Assembly (NCBI GenBank): GCA_033980235.1 | Contig: CM067068.1 | Coordinates: 34,449,546 to 34,513,545, forward strand | Length of the DNA: 64,000 nt | Direction of reading: 5' to 3' | Source of the DNA: Diadema setosum | Taxonomy: Eukaryota; Echinodermata; Echinoidea; Diadematoida; Diadematidae | Shown here: positions 45,477-57,033 of the stretch, piece by piece | Layout of the letters: each line of letters starts with the position of its first letter | Numbering within the stretch: position 1 is the stretch's first letter | Translations under genes and position numbers: made by a program | Notes under the pieces: generated by a model | Told to the model about the DNA's origin: nothing | Database searches by the model: none | Seen by the model: the letters and a program-made list of their open reading frames with translations, nothing else

Positions 45477-46907
45477 TGTAGCGCCCCACGTCTGATTTCA
45501 GGCCTGCTAGTATTCAGATACTCCTTACCTTTAAATGCAGCAAGTGTTATTTGTACAGGATGAATACTGATGTAAGCTATGCATGATCACTTACCGTTGA
45601 CTGTAGATGTATCCATAGGCATTTCCTTAGTGCAGTCGGTGCAGTCGACGTGATGTAAACCTATATAGCGAGTCTTTCTGGCCATCCTTTAGAAATCAAT
45701 TGTTATATATCTGTAATCTAACCGAATGAGGAGCATCCCTATATAAATTCTTGTAGTTAGATAGCTGGATTTAGGATGAATTGACGGCCCCATGTTGATA
45801 TGACAAGCGTTAGACGGCAAATGAATACTGTACAGTACTTGAGCACTACGCGCAGCGCGTATTGTTCATTCATGATCGTTTCCGGAATGAAACTCATTTA
45901 CATACGAGCTGCATTTGGATCCGTCAAACTTACTCTTAAATGTCTAAAATTGTTATTATAATGAAATAGTAGAATTTGAAGAGAGGCAAATGATATCAGT
46001 CAACGGCATTTTGTTATGACTACGGAGATATATGAATGTTTTCGTATGTTAGTGTGTAGTAACTTCGAAATATGAGATTTTAATGTCATAAGTGTTTGGT
46101 TGTGCCGGGATTCGTGTCCGCGAAGAATGTGCACTGAGGTGAATTGGAATACGTTGTGTTTCTCGGATATTTTCACCTTTTCGGCTTATTATTGATTGCG
46201 CGGACATTAAGAAAAAGGATAATCTACATGATATTAATAAAAATTGTATTTTCTTTCCAATGATGTATATCATACATCAGGTCTAAAGTTATATTTTAAG
46301 ATAAAGGCAATATTACGTTGTTAAAATAGTACGGAATTGGCACGGATCGCCATTTTCGGGCAAGTGCACGCATTCTACGCGGATCGCGATCCGCGTAGTA
46401 GGGTGTTTCCTACTACGTCCGCAATAAGCGTATATAAAGGGAAATTTTTAGTGTGAAAATCAGAAGGGGACGGGGTTACCGCCGTGAGCGGTCAAGGTGT
46501 AAACAACCCAATAAGCGGTCTGCCGACTGACATATAGTCCAATGTAAGGAACAAAGTTAACCGCTGAGAGCGGTCTTTTATAATTATAGCTCAAAGAATA
46601 ATTTAGCCCCCATAATAACTTAAGATATAGAAAGACAGGATTTTATAGTATGATGAGTATTCCATAGAGGTAGTTTAATTCTGTATATGATGTAACAGTG
46701 GCGATAAATTGGTTTGTAAAGATGAGTTAATAAATTGATGTTTAGTGTTATTTCACTTTGAATTCAAAGACAAATCTCTTCTGACTTTTTATTAGTGTGA
46801 TTAAGTTAAAAACATTGCGGTATACAACCTCTGAAACATCTTACGCATTCAGATTTCCCTTTACTTCAAGATCATATATTTTGATCGAAACGAACTTACT
46901 GTATTCA
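45477..46907 (+). repeat. Gypsy second LTR
   Basis: Copy of 37709-39139 with one difference seen by eye (T at 45624 versus C at 37856). It is followed not by flanking DNA but by the element leader and gag start. Confidence 0.8.
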
Positions 46908-47154
46908 TTTGGTGGATAGTGCCCCCTGTTATATTACGAGAATTAGCTTCAAAGATTAGTTAAAGTCTTTCCGCTCGGGACTTAACAATCTTACACGCGG
47001 CCTGATTACACGATGAATCCTGACAAACGACAACACAAGACAGAACACGATACAACACTGGCCAAAGATGGTGTAGGCTACACTCTCGAACCCCCAATAA
47101 TGATGAGCGAGGAGAACAACGGCTTGGACGACGAAGTAGAAGCGGGGGGCCGCC

Positions 47155-47157
<3 letters not shown>
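46908..47157 (+). pseudogene. Duplicated leader and first 145 nt of gag
   Basis: Repeats 39140-39389, including the gag ATG at 47013, then breaks into (TA)n after CCGCCACA. A 101-codon frame runs on through the microsatellite but is not meaningful. Confidence 0.85.

Positions 47158-47207
<50 letters not shown>
47158..47207. repeat. (TA)n microsatellite at the right Gypsy edge
   Basis: Pure AT alternation; mirrors the one at the left edge. Confidence 0.95.
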
Positions 47208-48705
47208 TCCACTCAGTATACCAGCTTGCCAGTGTTTGAGCATGTTGAGGTCGTAAAAAATGTTCATGAACGTGAAAGTAAGACTAAAGTGTTCAATCGA
47301 AATACAAATCGTTGTTAGATATTTAGATTCCTTTCACTCTTGAGGTCATGTGACACTAGACGACAGATTATGCAAATAATTTTTTATATCTAATATTCCA
47401 CTCATGCTATGCAGGACACGCCTATTTGTATTTTACCAGTGCATGTGTCAGCTGCTATGACTTCACTCTGGTGATTGCTCTTTTTCAGGTTCACATCTGC
47501 AGTATTTTTGTACAGTAACTAGGAGCACTATTATACCCCTCTTCACTCGTCAGCATTTTTTTTTTTGTCAGTAATTGTATATCGCTCTTGCAGTAATATC
47601 GATAATTATCTCAAGAAAATTCAACTACTCTACCTGATATGATTTTGTACTGAAACCCATAAGACCAACACCCATTTTGAAGATAAAAATGTCTACGAAA
47701 TAGATTGACAATATGTAGACAGATGCCGTCGACAGTAGCGTCGTATCTATAAAACATACCAACTCACTTTTCAAGTTTCGATATCAAATTTCATTCAACA
47801 GCTATTTACAAACATTTTTTTTTTAACGAACCCAGTATACAGGCACTATAGTAAAACGCAGGAAACGGTTTTTCAATGACTACAGCTAAGAACCAGTACA
47901 GTAAGCTACGTTACCAACAACCTAATTTGTGGATAGTACATTTTCTTTAGACGAACACCTTTATGACAGAACCGATATCAGCTGACCTGGAACTGTGTGG
48001 AACACGTATCTGATAAAGAATCATTGATATTAAACACACAAATCAACATAATATCACAAACAAAGTGTCTCTCACAGTCTACCATAAATCAGTGAGTCAA
48101 TAGATTATTCATGTCTTTGTATTAGCACATTTTTCTATAATGGGTGGATGGGCATAATACTCTCAGAGGAAGAACAGTCATATCATGCCTATGGAGTGTT
48201 GGATTGATGTATTGTCCCTTGCTTTTCTAAGGTAGAAAAGGAAAGTATGCCAAAGCGTACCAAACACTATTCCTAATTGTTGAGGAGCTTTGATATAGAC
48301 CAATATTGTTTCATGTTTGAAACAAAAGAGTTTCGTTATCGTTCTCTCCCCCAGTCTACAAATCTTGATATTAAATGGGTTAGTCAAATACCGGTCGTGA
48401 TTGGCTAAACACAGTCACGTGATGGAGGCGCATTGATTATGTTCGCTCATGGGCAGAACATTTTTGTAATGTTCTCCAATGGGAAAACATTTTCACGTAA
48501 CAAATGACACACAATACCAAACGATTGAACAATCATATTTTTCACGCAATCTTTAGGATAAATTTGCATATTCCGTACAATGTGGAAAAGCAGATGACTG
48601 ATTATTGTAATGCGTACGAAAGTGTGATTTGAAGGACCCGCGCACAGTGAATTTGGCTCTTCGCGAGCGATCGAGTGCGTTGTGCTGGTGGTTGACTTTG
48701 CGAAC
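47208..48705. other. No recognisable gene
   Basis: AT-rich. The last 120 bp before 48706 are more GC-rich and could be a promoter or 5' UTR. Confidence 0.45.
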
Positions 48706-48741
48706 ATGGCTTCCACGATAAAATTCTGCGCAAAATGTAAG
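48706..48741 (+). CDS. Possible first coding exon of an unidentified gene
   Basis: An ATG in strong context (GCGAACATGG) gives MASTIKFCAKCK and then AAG|GTAAGT, a consensus donor, in phase 0. The FCAKCK pattern suggests the first half of a zinc ribbon, but the family is not determined. If unspliced, the frame stops after seven more codons. No following exon was found. Confidence 0.35.
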
Positions 48742-48844
48742 GTAAGTTTTCTCAGATTACTTTGACTACAATATTAACCCATAACAGATGAAGATATTTG
48801 ACTAACCCATATACAGTGTAATATAACAGATGTTTTGTTGTCGG

Positions 48845-48980
48845 GAACATGTACCAAACGTTCCATCCTCATTGTTTGAAATGCTATATCGGAGGCTATA
48901 AGTCCCTCGACTTCGTCTTGGGACTTATAACCTCCCTCAATAGCATTTCTAACCCTTCGGGTGGAACATTCGGTATGTTC
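48845..48980. repeat. Long hairpin of about 135 bp
   Basis: GAACATGTACCAAACGTTCC pairs with GGAACATTCGGTATGTTC, and GAAATGCTAT..GGAGG.TATAAGTCCC with GGGACTTATAACCTCC..ATAGCATTTC. The loop is about 12 nt. Probably a small MITE. Confidence 0.75.
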
Positions 48981-50677
48981 TCTCCCCGCCAGTCATCATC
49001 TATAGAACGTTAAACATATTCTGATGGTTTGTTTTATGAGATGTAAAGGCCCTGCGTAAAACATCTATGCGTCGTAAAATGTTTTACACCTCTCATTTCG
49101 CACAGTTTTTATACCCGATTCAGAGTATCGAATGTGAATTATCCTTATTTTTCATTCTCACGCACTCGACTTCTACCCTTTTTCACCGTGGAGATATCAC
49201 AGCGAATCATGTTATGTGACCCGATCGAAAAATCTGTTGATTATGAAAGTAATAGAAATATGCGTCAGTTTTGTAAAGGTCAGAATATCACAATTGGTGA
49301 GCTTCAAGTGGCTGTTAAACCTGCAAACCTCCTCACTGACCTTCAAACGAATACATGTATGCTACAAAAGGTGACTTTATATCTTAACAATAAGAATATG
49401 CCACACTAGGTCATTAACATTTGTCTTTTCCGTCTGTGGAGCTTTTTCCAATATTGTGACTTTTCCGCGTCATACTGGAACTACATAAGCTTAGTCGAAT
49501 GTGTGTTTTTGAATAATCATTCAAAACACGAGTCATGACAAAACAAAATTATACATGCTATGAGGCTAGGATTTCCAGTTCGGTCTACCCCTTAAGATTG
49601 AAGAAAATTGTGACAATTTGATTCCATCCTTAGTACATGAAAGTTTTACCTCAGAGAAGTTGCTGACACTGAATGATTTGGTTTACTTGTGCACGTTATC
49701 ATAGATAGACTTCAAGAGGCATTTTCTGAAGATAGAGTGGAAATTCAAATTTTGTGCAAATACATTTATTCTTACTTCTTACTTCTCATGCGGTGGTGAA
49801 TTTTGTTCACATAGAAGACCAACACCAGCCAACAGTCAACTTCACCCAAGTCGAATTCAAAGAGACCTTGGGAAATCCTTCGACTTAAAGGGGAGATCCA
49901 GTCGAAAAATAAGTTAGTCTGGTATATAAAAAGAGTAAATTCTTAGGAGTTCACCAAAATATGATCAAAATCGGATGAAAAATAAATGAAAGTTATGAAA
50001 TTTTTAAGTTTTGCTAATTTTTGCAAACAGTTCTTATACAGTGTATATGAACATGCAAATGAGCAAGCTAACCATGTCATAACCTCACAATTTTCCATTG
50101 ATAGTGTACAAAGAATGATGAAATTTCGACGTTTCTGCCATTCAAGTCTAAAACATGATGTTATTCCTTTTTTTTAAATAACCTCACAATTATGATCAGT
50201 TCGATGTTAGATATGCCAGGATTTGAACCTCGGGCATAAATGCGTTTTAATGAAGAATTAGAAATTTGAAAATTTAATACACAAACGAAGGTTGTGAGGG
50301 AATGACATGCTCACTTTACTATAATTTTACATATTGAAATTGACCGTTCAAGATCTGTTTCCTGAAAAATTAGCAAAACTTTAAAATGTCAAAACTTCCT
50401 TATTTGTCACCCGATTTTGATCAAAATTTGACCGTCGAACTCGTACTAGTTTATTTTTTCTTAGCAGCCTAACAGAATTTTGGAGGATTTCCCCTTTTTC
50501 TATACACTTGCACAACAGAATAAACTCCATATCTATTTCCCTCAGGGTTAAACATTTTCTTCGTCTTTGTTTGGACTTGTGCGAGGTCGACTTGAGGTCG
50601 ACTTAGGTAAGGTTGACGGGATACCGTATTCTATCCTTCAAAGCTATGATAGGACAAGGAGGTTCTTGCCGACGGCC
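48981..50677. other. No recognisable gene
   Basis: The open frame 49134-49409 has no recognised domain. A weak inverted repeat surrounds 49890-50480: ends share AGGGGAGATCCAGTCG/AGGATTTCCCCTTT-like words and GCAAAACTT, suggesting another old foldback. Confidence 0.4.
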
Positions 50678-50785
50678 TTAGGTCAAGACTTCCGTATCGG
50701 GAGCTCTCGGCTTCCAGCAAATAAAGAGTAAGATGGAGGAAATTCCAACAAAGAGCCACAGTGGGACATTCAGCCATGATGCAAT
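50678..50785 (-). CDS. TMEM179-like gene 2, exon 6 (terminal)
   Basis: Encodes membrane segment 4 (NVPLWLFVGISSILLFICW) and the tail to TAA. Preceded by TTTCCCCACAG. Confidence 0.9.
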   Translation of the reverse strand: MASWLNVPLWLFVGISSILLFICWKPRAPDTEVLT

Positions 50786-53700
50786 CTGTGGGGAAATGGG
50801 AGAAAATTTAATTCAAAAGCCCGGGATGGGAAAGAAATCTAACAGAAAGCTCTATTCATTCTTTCTTTCATTCATTCATTCATTTACTCATTCATTCATT
50901 CATTTTTAATCTCCAACAAATATATGTAAATGTGACTACCTTTAACCCTAACTAGGCCGGGGGGGGGGGGGGGCTCCGAGGCTGTCCCCCCCCCCCCACG
51001 TTCCGCGCAAGGTATCGCTATCGCGAAAAGTTATCGCCGCGACGTTTCATTACTTCTTTTTTCGAGTCTCCCGCATCTTTTGACACCAAATTTGCGATGC
51101 CCGGGCGCGTGGTTCCGAAGTTGCGCATAAATATGTACGTGCATGTCAGACCAAAAAATTTCTTACAGGCAAATTTCATATAAGCATGATTATTCTGGGG
51201 TGTTATTGATTAAAATCAATTACTAACATATTTTCTTTTTTGGAACAATGTTCCGGACAAGTTTCATCGAAAAAACAAAGGAAAACATAAAGTCGAAAAA
51301 ACAAGGAAATACATAAGAAATTCAAAAAACAATAAGACACTTAAGATATTTTTTCTGATGTCACAATTTTTTTCAGTTATATTTGCTCAGGACACTAAAA
51401 AGAATATTTAGACAAAAACTGTGCAAATTTTGAGCTTAATTTAGTGATTTATACCAATTGTCTGATTTCATGCATCATTACGCATAAATTAGCAGAATTT
51501 AGCATAAATGATATATTTTTTTTTTTAAATTTAACTTCATGGTACTTTGCATTACGTCATAGGCAATGCGTGTCCCAATTTTCGTCGCGATCGCGCGGTT
51601 GACGGCCAAGATCTGGAGAGGGGGGGGGGGGGGGGGCCTGGGAGCCCCCCCCCCCCCCCCCCCCCTCGGCTCTATGATCTACCTAAATAGCCCGGCCTAG
51701 TTATGGTTAAAGAAAAAAAGTGCATATACCTGTATACTGTATCGACATTACCATGTACAATAATAGAAATTTATAAGTACATGTATGCCATTAACAAAGA
51801 GAGGTGCAAATAATTGAAAATATAAACAGGAATGTTAACAAACAGTGCTTGTATAATATAGGGTGCATTCCCCCGAACATAATATTGGTTTTCCCGGTCA
51901 ATTTCATACTTTTGTCACTCAAATTCATTAATGTGCATTCAAATTCACGCAGCGCACGCATGCGAAAATATTCGGGCATTCAAATTCAGAATCCGAGCGA
52001 TCAATTTCATTTATGGGCGTTCTATTTTGTTTTCGTGAAATCAAATTCACGATCGGGCATTCAATTTCAAAATGCGAGCACCGACTTTCCAGACTCGTGC
52101 ATTCAAATTCATGCGATAGTCACGTGATAGTCCCAATGAGCTTGTTTGGAGCGTTCAAATTCATTTTTAGGCGATCAAGTTTCTACTTCATGCAATCAAT
52201 TTAACGAGGAAAATGGAGTAGACTTTTTAAGAAAGGAAAAAGGGCCAACACAACCAATGAAGGCTTGCATATAGTGTAATTACGATTGTTTAAAGGTTCT
52301 ACATTGTTCTCTGTTCATGTATCCTTTGTTTTTCATCTCAAACATTTCAAATTGTAACGTCCAATCAGTAGTGCATCCAAACAACACAACGACTAGTAAT
52401 CAAATTTCTTGATGATACTGGATGCTGACAACGCCCCAACACCAACCACATAATGACAATTTATCAATTTAAAGACAAACTGACACACAATGATCTCACA
52501 CACATGACATAGTCCCGCAAAAGTAAATCAATAAGACAGCAATACACAACAAACAAGAGGTATAAAATGTTCATGTATCAGTTTCAATATAGTCGAAATT
52601 TTTTTTTTCCTCGAAAATGTCAACCAATCCTCCGTATTAGGCTCGTCTGTAGGCCTACAAAGTGCCTAATGTTTGTTTGTTTCTTTTATTTTCCATCAAA
52701 GAAGATGGCTGGATAATCCATATTCAGCTGCAAAAGCTGGTCTTCCATTATATGGGGTCCAGTTGGATGTTCTGCTCTCTGCGATGAATGAAGTGGGATT
52801 TTTTTTTTTACGTGCATGAGTTGTGTATGGCAACTCCAATCCGAGGGACATGTGCCTGTATATTCCTATTTGCTATAAGCGCGAGTTCAAAATTGTCAAT
52901 GAACAGGTGGACCTCTACTGCAAAATAAATAATCATCATAAATCCCAATATATTCAAGCCAAATGAGAAACACATGCATACACGGCCCCAAACTAACTAA
53001 ATTCAGGACTTCTTTTAAATTGAATGCAGTTATTTGGAACATGGTTGCCTATTCACGAACTTGAATGACCGACGAGATTCCGCCGCAAGCTTGACATGAA
53101 TTTGAATGCTCACTGATGAAATGCGTGCTCCTCTCTTAAATTTCAATGCTCGGATAGTGAATTTGAATGTTCCGATTGTGAATTTGAATGCGTCGATAGT
53201 GAATTTGAATGCTCCGACAGTGAATTTGAATGCTCGGATAGTGAATTCGAATGACCGGATTTTGAATTTGACTGCTGATTCAGTGCTGCGAGCGTGGAAT
53301 GCGAGAAATCGAATGCTCGGAATAGGAACTTGAATGACAAAAGTATGAAATTGACCGGGAAAACCTATAAAACAATTAAATATAGCTGACTTGGTATTCA
53401 TATACAGGGAAAAAACGGAATTGTAATATGCATGGGCAATTCCACAGTATAAGTCATGGTACATCTATGTCATAATGTGCTCGTATCTTTGCAAATGTTG
53501 CGATCTACAAGTTACATTTTGCCACTTATTAGACCAAGGAGGTACTAGGCGCTCGCCTAGTACCTCCTTGATTAGACAAGAGCCTCGTAATGATAAAAAA
53601 AAAAATAAAACAATGGACAAACACACTACAATTCTTGAATCATTCATTTCGATAACTCGCGTTACAGAAACAGGACATGGTCATTTCTATGCAAGCATCT

Positions 53701-56700
53701 TTTGGGTATGATTTATGAATTAACAATATCCAAGTTAAGAACATAATGAACAATTAGAATACTGGAAGTATTATACTTATCGGTAAATCACGTTACATGA
53801 GGTCTATTCAAACAGCCTGACACAAATTGATTGTTAGAACTGGTGGTACTGTAACTTGTTCTTAGAATTTTGACAGATGCATACTTTTGCATATAATACA
53901 ATGAATATTAAACATGTATATATATTTCAATCATAGTCGATGATTTTCAAATTATTAGATGAAACGCTCCTCGATACACTTCAATTTAAGTTTGCCTATT
54001 ATGATTGCATTCTCTTTGCATGTTGTCCCTATTATTCAGAACGACTTGCATTGATTTCGTACGAACTATGTGCAAATGCTATAATGGCACATTATACTTT
54101 GTTTGAAATGAAATGTGAAAAGGATGAACATTATCTTCAATTCACTTCCTGACCTTTTATTTGTTGTTGGTTTTTGTTTTTGTTTGTTTTTTTTTTTTGA
54201 CAGAGCTGCTTGCCATCCTTTTTAAATCTATAGTTTGCAGGGATGTCAAGTTAAAAAAAAAATATTATGAGTGAGATTTTCGTGACTCGGCATCTCGGCT
54301 GGCGAATGTGCGCGCGAGCGAGGGCGTGGGAGGGGTTTTCTCCCCTGTGGCCTCCCACGGTAGGGAGCTTTTTTCAATTTTTAGATCTTAATGGTGCGAT
54401 CAGGTGCATACTTAAGTGACTATATTTACTTATTTTGAAAGACAAAAGGAAAATATACCTTCACTGCAAAAACTTCGGTGTTAAATAGTGAACACCGAGC
54501 TGGTGTTAAATTTTCGGTGCTCATTTATGGTGTTAAATTAACACCTCCGGGTGTCATTTCCAAATTTTAAACTGTTTTTTGAAGAGTTTCTTAGTAACTG
54601 CACTTGTTGATTTTTAATTTAAACAAGACGATCATGAATTTTACATTAAAATACTAGACTTTTGAAAAAATGTGAAAATAAATTTACACCAAAGTAACAC
54701 CAGCTGGTGTGGTCTCTTATTGAAGCTGGACGGGTGTTAAACCATTGATATTAACACCAACAAATATCAAATCAACACCATGTGGTGTCATTTTTGAATT
54801 AACACCAGTACAGTGTCAAAATAACACCAGGTACAGTGTCAAATTAACACCACGAAGTGTCAGGTGAACACTTTTCAACACCATCACAGTGAATTTTCTA
54901 CACCTGTGGGTGTGGTCCTCTATTGAAGTTTGATCGGTGTTAGAGTTAACACCCGTGGTGTTAAATCTAACACCGATGTTTTTACAGTGTTCAATTGCAA
55001 CTATCACTTCAATATTTTGAGCTATGCTCATTATTATAATCCCAAGTTACAGACTTCGCCCGATGCGTGAGAAAAATGGGTGACATGCGTGAGATCGTGA
55101 GACGGCCCCTAAATGTTTGAGTCTCACGGAGAATGCATGAGACTTAGTAGCTATGAGTTTCATACTTTAATGTATATGTCATGAAGTATTACGTTTAATG
55201 TTCACGTATAGATTTATCTCAATCATTTTTAAACATAGATTTGAAAGTGATTACAGAAGATAACAAATAAAAAACTGGTGTTGCTGCTGAAGGAATACTC
55301 GAGCAGGTCATATCTTAAAAAATCATGATAATGCCAACGAGAATAATGATAAACATGTTTCATATTTGGACAGTTTTATGTGCACTTGCTTCACTTTAAC
55401 GTCTGTAAATAATTGCGACAAATCATCATTTTAAACACCCGATTTTCTTTCCTTCAGAATTCATACCTTAATATTGTTAAACATGTTAAAAGCAGCTGTT
55501 AAGGCACAGGCCCTTTGCATAAAGTACAGTGCATTATTTTTATGTTCTGAAGCTGTTTTATTAATTTATTCTGGTAATGCTACCATGAGAGAGAAATGCT
55601 ATTATCTGAAGCACTGATTTTTTTTTTTTTTTTTTGGATGTAGATAATGTGCATCCGAAACTGTGGTCGCCAATGGTCGCGTGCGTCTGAAAGGAAGATG
55701 GTCTAGAAATTACAAAGCGATTTAAGCAAGCATACTTATTCACATTTTGGAAGATTCAAAATGTCTCTTCACTGGCTGAAGGTTTATCTCTAAAAATGTT
55801 GAACCAATTCATATAATTCAATAACTTCAATAATTTATGGGTAATGTAAATTAAGTACTATAATTGCAATATGATAAACTTGAAATTTTAATGTCACGCT
55901 CACCATCCCATGGAATTGCCCATATGATACGGTTGTTCTAAGTGACATGACCCATTCTCTTGCAAGAAAAATCATTTCACAAAACACATTGCTCTTTTAA
56001 TCAAACAGTGATTTCAATAACACATTACACAAACGAATGAGTAGATTACTATTTCATATTCAATTACCTGTGCAGTATTAAGGAAAGTGTAGAAATTCGA
56101 TGGATCAAACTCCTCCGACGTGAACTTTTCAAATTGGACACATCTAATCAAGAGAGAGAGAAAAAAAAACCAAACACAATCAGACAATGATGTGCATAAT
56201 GTTTTACACAAAGCTATGCCATCATTATACGAATCCATGTTGTTACACTCTGCGAAATTTTACTACATGCTGAATTATGATATTTAAGGACAAGCATTTC
56301 CTTGAATGGAAAATTAAACTTATGTGATCAAAATGATCATGATACTGATCTCTTCACAGTTTTATAGATCTCATCGATTTATTTATTTTTGAGGTTATGG
56401 GAATGAGGTGGTGATAAAGAAGTACTACATATTGTTGTATGAGAGTGAGAAATAAGATGAACATAGGCCCACTTCGAAGAGGGAACAAGTTCGTTACTAT
56501 AGACAATTAACATGGATAAAATGAAAATATGGAGACTGAAAACAAATTTACTCAAAATATAAGTGTAACAGAGATTGATTTATACTTACTTCAGCTCAGG
56601 CTCTTGAGAGATAAGTTCACCGCACAGGGCTTTGAAGCCTACGGACACAATGCACGCCGCGACCAGCATAAGAAAGACGAGCACAAAGCAGACAACACCC

Positions 56701-56721
56701 AGGAAAAAGGAAACCACCACA
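50678..56721 (-). CDS. TMEM179/TMEM179B-like membrane protein, gene 2 (exons 4-6; 5' part not found)
   Basis: Minus-strand exons 56721-56590, 56143-56068 and 50785-50678 correspond one-for-one to exons 4, 5 and 6 of gene 1, with identical intron phases (2, 2, 0); exon 5 has the same 76-nt length. They encode a membrane segment followed by ACIVSVGFKALC (gene 1: ACIVTVGFKSLC), a loop CVQFEKFTSEEFD..TFLNTAQ, and IASWLNVPLWLFVG (gene 1: IASWVNVLLWLLVC). The protein ends TEVLT and a stop. All sites are GT-AG and no frame is broken, so it looks functional and clearly diverged. Intron 5 is 5.3 kb and filled with repeats. Exons 1-3 should lie to the right, but the next 7 kb holds only retroelement debris and tandem repeat, so they are probably beyond the window; loss is the alternative. 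The pair is convergent, an inverted duplication. Confidence 0.85.
50861..50906. repeat. (ATTC)n microsatellite
   Basis: TTCATTCATTCATT units in intron 5 of gene 2. Confidence 0.9.
50940..51711. mobile_element. 772-bp inverted-repeat element with G/C runs
   Basis: CTTTAACCCTAACTAGGCCG on the left and CGGCCTAGTTATGGTTAAAG on the right form the terminal repeats. Just inside are G-runs and C-runs of 13-22 bases (50958-50999 and 51619-51665). No ORF. Confidence 0.75.
51887..53365. mobile_element. Foldback element with arms made of short tandem repeats
   Basis: The outer 31 bp are perfect inverted repeats (GGTTTTCCCGGTCAATTTCA at 51887; TGAAATTGACCGGGAAAACC ending 53365). Each arm, about 330 bp, consists of roughly 25-bp units with the word ATTCAAATTCA (left) or TGAATTTGAAT (right) separated by variable CGGGC/CTCGG words. 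The 820-bp middle is unrelated and non-coding. The structure resembles Drosophila FB-type elements, though no relation is shown. The Ser/Asn-rich minus-strand frame at 53030-53464 is produced by the repeats. Confidence 0.85.
53528..53577. mobile_element. Perfect 36-bp hairpin flanked by a 7-bp direct repeat
   Basis: CAAGGAGGTACTAGGCG (53535-53551), a 2-nt spacer CT, then its exact reverse complement (53554-53570). ATTAGAC lies on both sides (53528-53534, 53571-53577), the arrangement expected of a tiny insertion with target-site duplication. Confidence 0.6.
54280..55150. repeat. Dispersed GC-rich repeat split by a MITE
   Basis: CTCGGCATCTCGGCTGGCGA and GGCCTCCCACGGTAGGGAGC on the left, and GCATGAGACTTAG/TGCGTGAGA words on the right, flank the MITE at 54472-54989. 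Confidence 0.4.
54472..54989. mobile_element. MITE of the CACTGCAAAAA family, copy 2
   Basis: Starts CACTGCAAAAACTTCGGTG, ends CACCGATGTTTTTACAGTG, so the terminal inverted repeats are complete here. It is colinear with 28934-29438 and carries an extra CAGTGTCAAATTAACACCA-type unit near 54830. Confidence 0.9.
55151..56067. other. Intron 5 of gene 2: nothing recognised
   Basis: AT-rich with a T-run at 55619-55636. Confidence 0.5.
56068..56143 (-). CDS. TMEM179-like gene 2, exon 5
   Basis: Encodes the loop CVQFEKFTSEEFDPSNFYT ending TAQ. Acceptor CTTGATTAG, donor GTAATT. Confidence 0.9.
56590..56721 (-). CDS. TMEM179-like gene 2, exon 4
   Basis: Encodes membrane segment 3 and ACIVSVGFKALCGEL. 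Acceptor TATTTTTAG, donor GTAAGTATA. It is 15 nt (five codons) shorter than exon 4 of gene 1, the difference falling after the ALC motif and in the membrane start. Confidence 0.9.
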
Positions 56722-56795
56722 CTAAAAATAATGCAAAGGAGAAAAGAAATGTCTAACACTACTTCACACTAATACATATTATACTGTTTATTCTC

Positions 56796-56798
56796 GTA

Positions 56799-56834
<36 letters not shown>

Positions 56835-56855
56835 CAATACATATATATATATATG

Positions 56856-56902
<47 letters not shown>
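56796..56902. repeat. (TA)n microsatellite
   Basis: Interrupted TA runs just right of gene 2 exon 4. Confidence 0.95.
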
Positions 56903-56906
<4 letters not shown>

Positions 56907-56942
56907 ATTAGGTAATCCACGTGTTGGCAAGATAAAAAGATA

Positions 56943-57033
56943 AGTAACAAAACTGGAACAACATTCATGCTGTATCACCAACGGTTTATTTCTGCTCTTC
57001 CATTGAGAAAACTTTGAATCCATTTCAGATTTT
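56943..57033 (-). repeat. Retroelement 3'-end repeat fused to a 38-bp LINE-C piece
   Basis: 56943-56992 is the reverse complement, with few differences, of 59012-59060 (AATAAACCGTTGGTGATACA and CCAGTTTTGTTAC). It is followed at 56996-57033 by a stretch identical to LINE-C at about 60401-60438 (CCATTGAGAAAACTTTGAAT). The fusion suggests template switching. Confidence 0.7.

Larger units (their letters stand above)
37709..47157 (+). mobile_element. Ty3/Gypsy-like LTR retrotransposon, integrase-less, with extra partial 5' repeat
   Basis: Order: LTR, gag, pol (protease-RT-RNase H), a short pol C-terminal tail, a zinc-finger ORF3, a 7 x 110-bp tandem repeat, polypurine tract, a second LTR, then again the leader and first 145 bp of gag. 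The block 37709-39389 is repeated at 45477-47157 (offset 7768 bp) with only two differences seen by eye (37856/45624 and 39292/47060), so the duplication is very recent. Both outer edges are (TA)n tracts. No integrase motifs were found in any frame between RNase H and the second LTR. Confidence 0.9.

Noticed and set aside
49134..49409. 91-codon plus-strand frame as exon 2 of the 48706 candidate
   Set aside because: No acceptor in phase 0, no Cys pair and no domain.
53030..53464. 144-codon Ser/Asn/Phe-repeat frame
   Set aside because: Produced by the short tandem repeats in the right arm of the foldback element.
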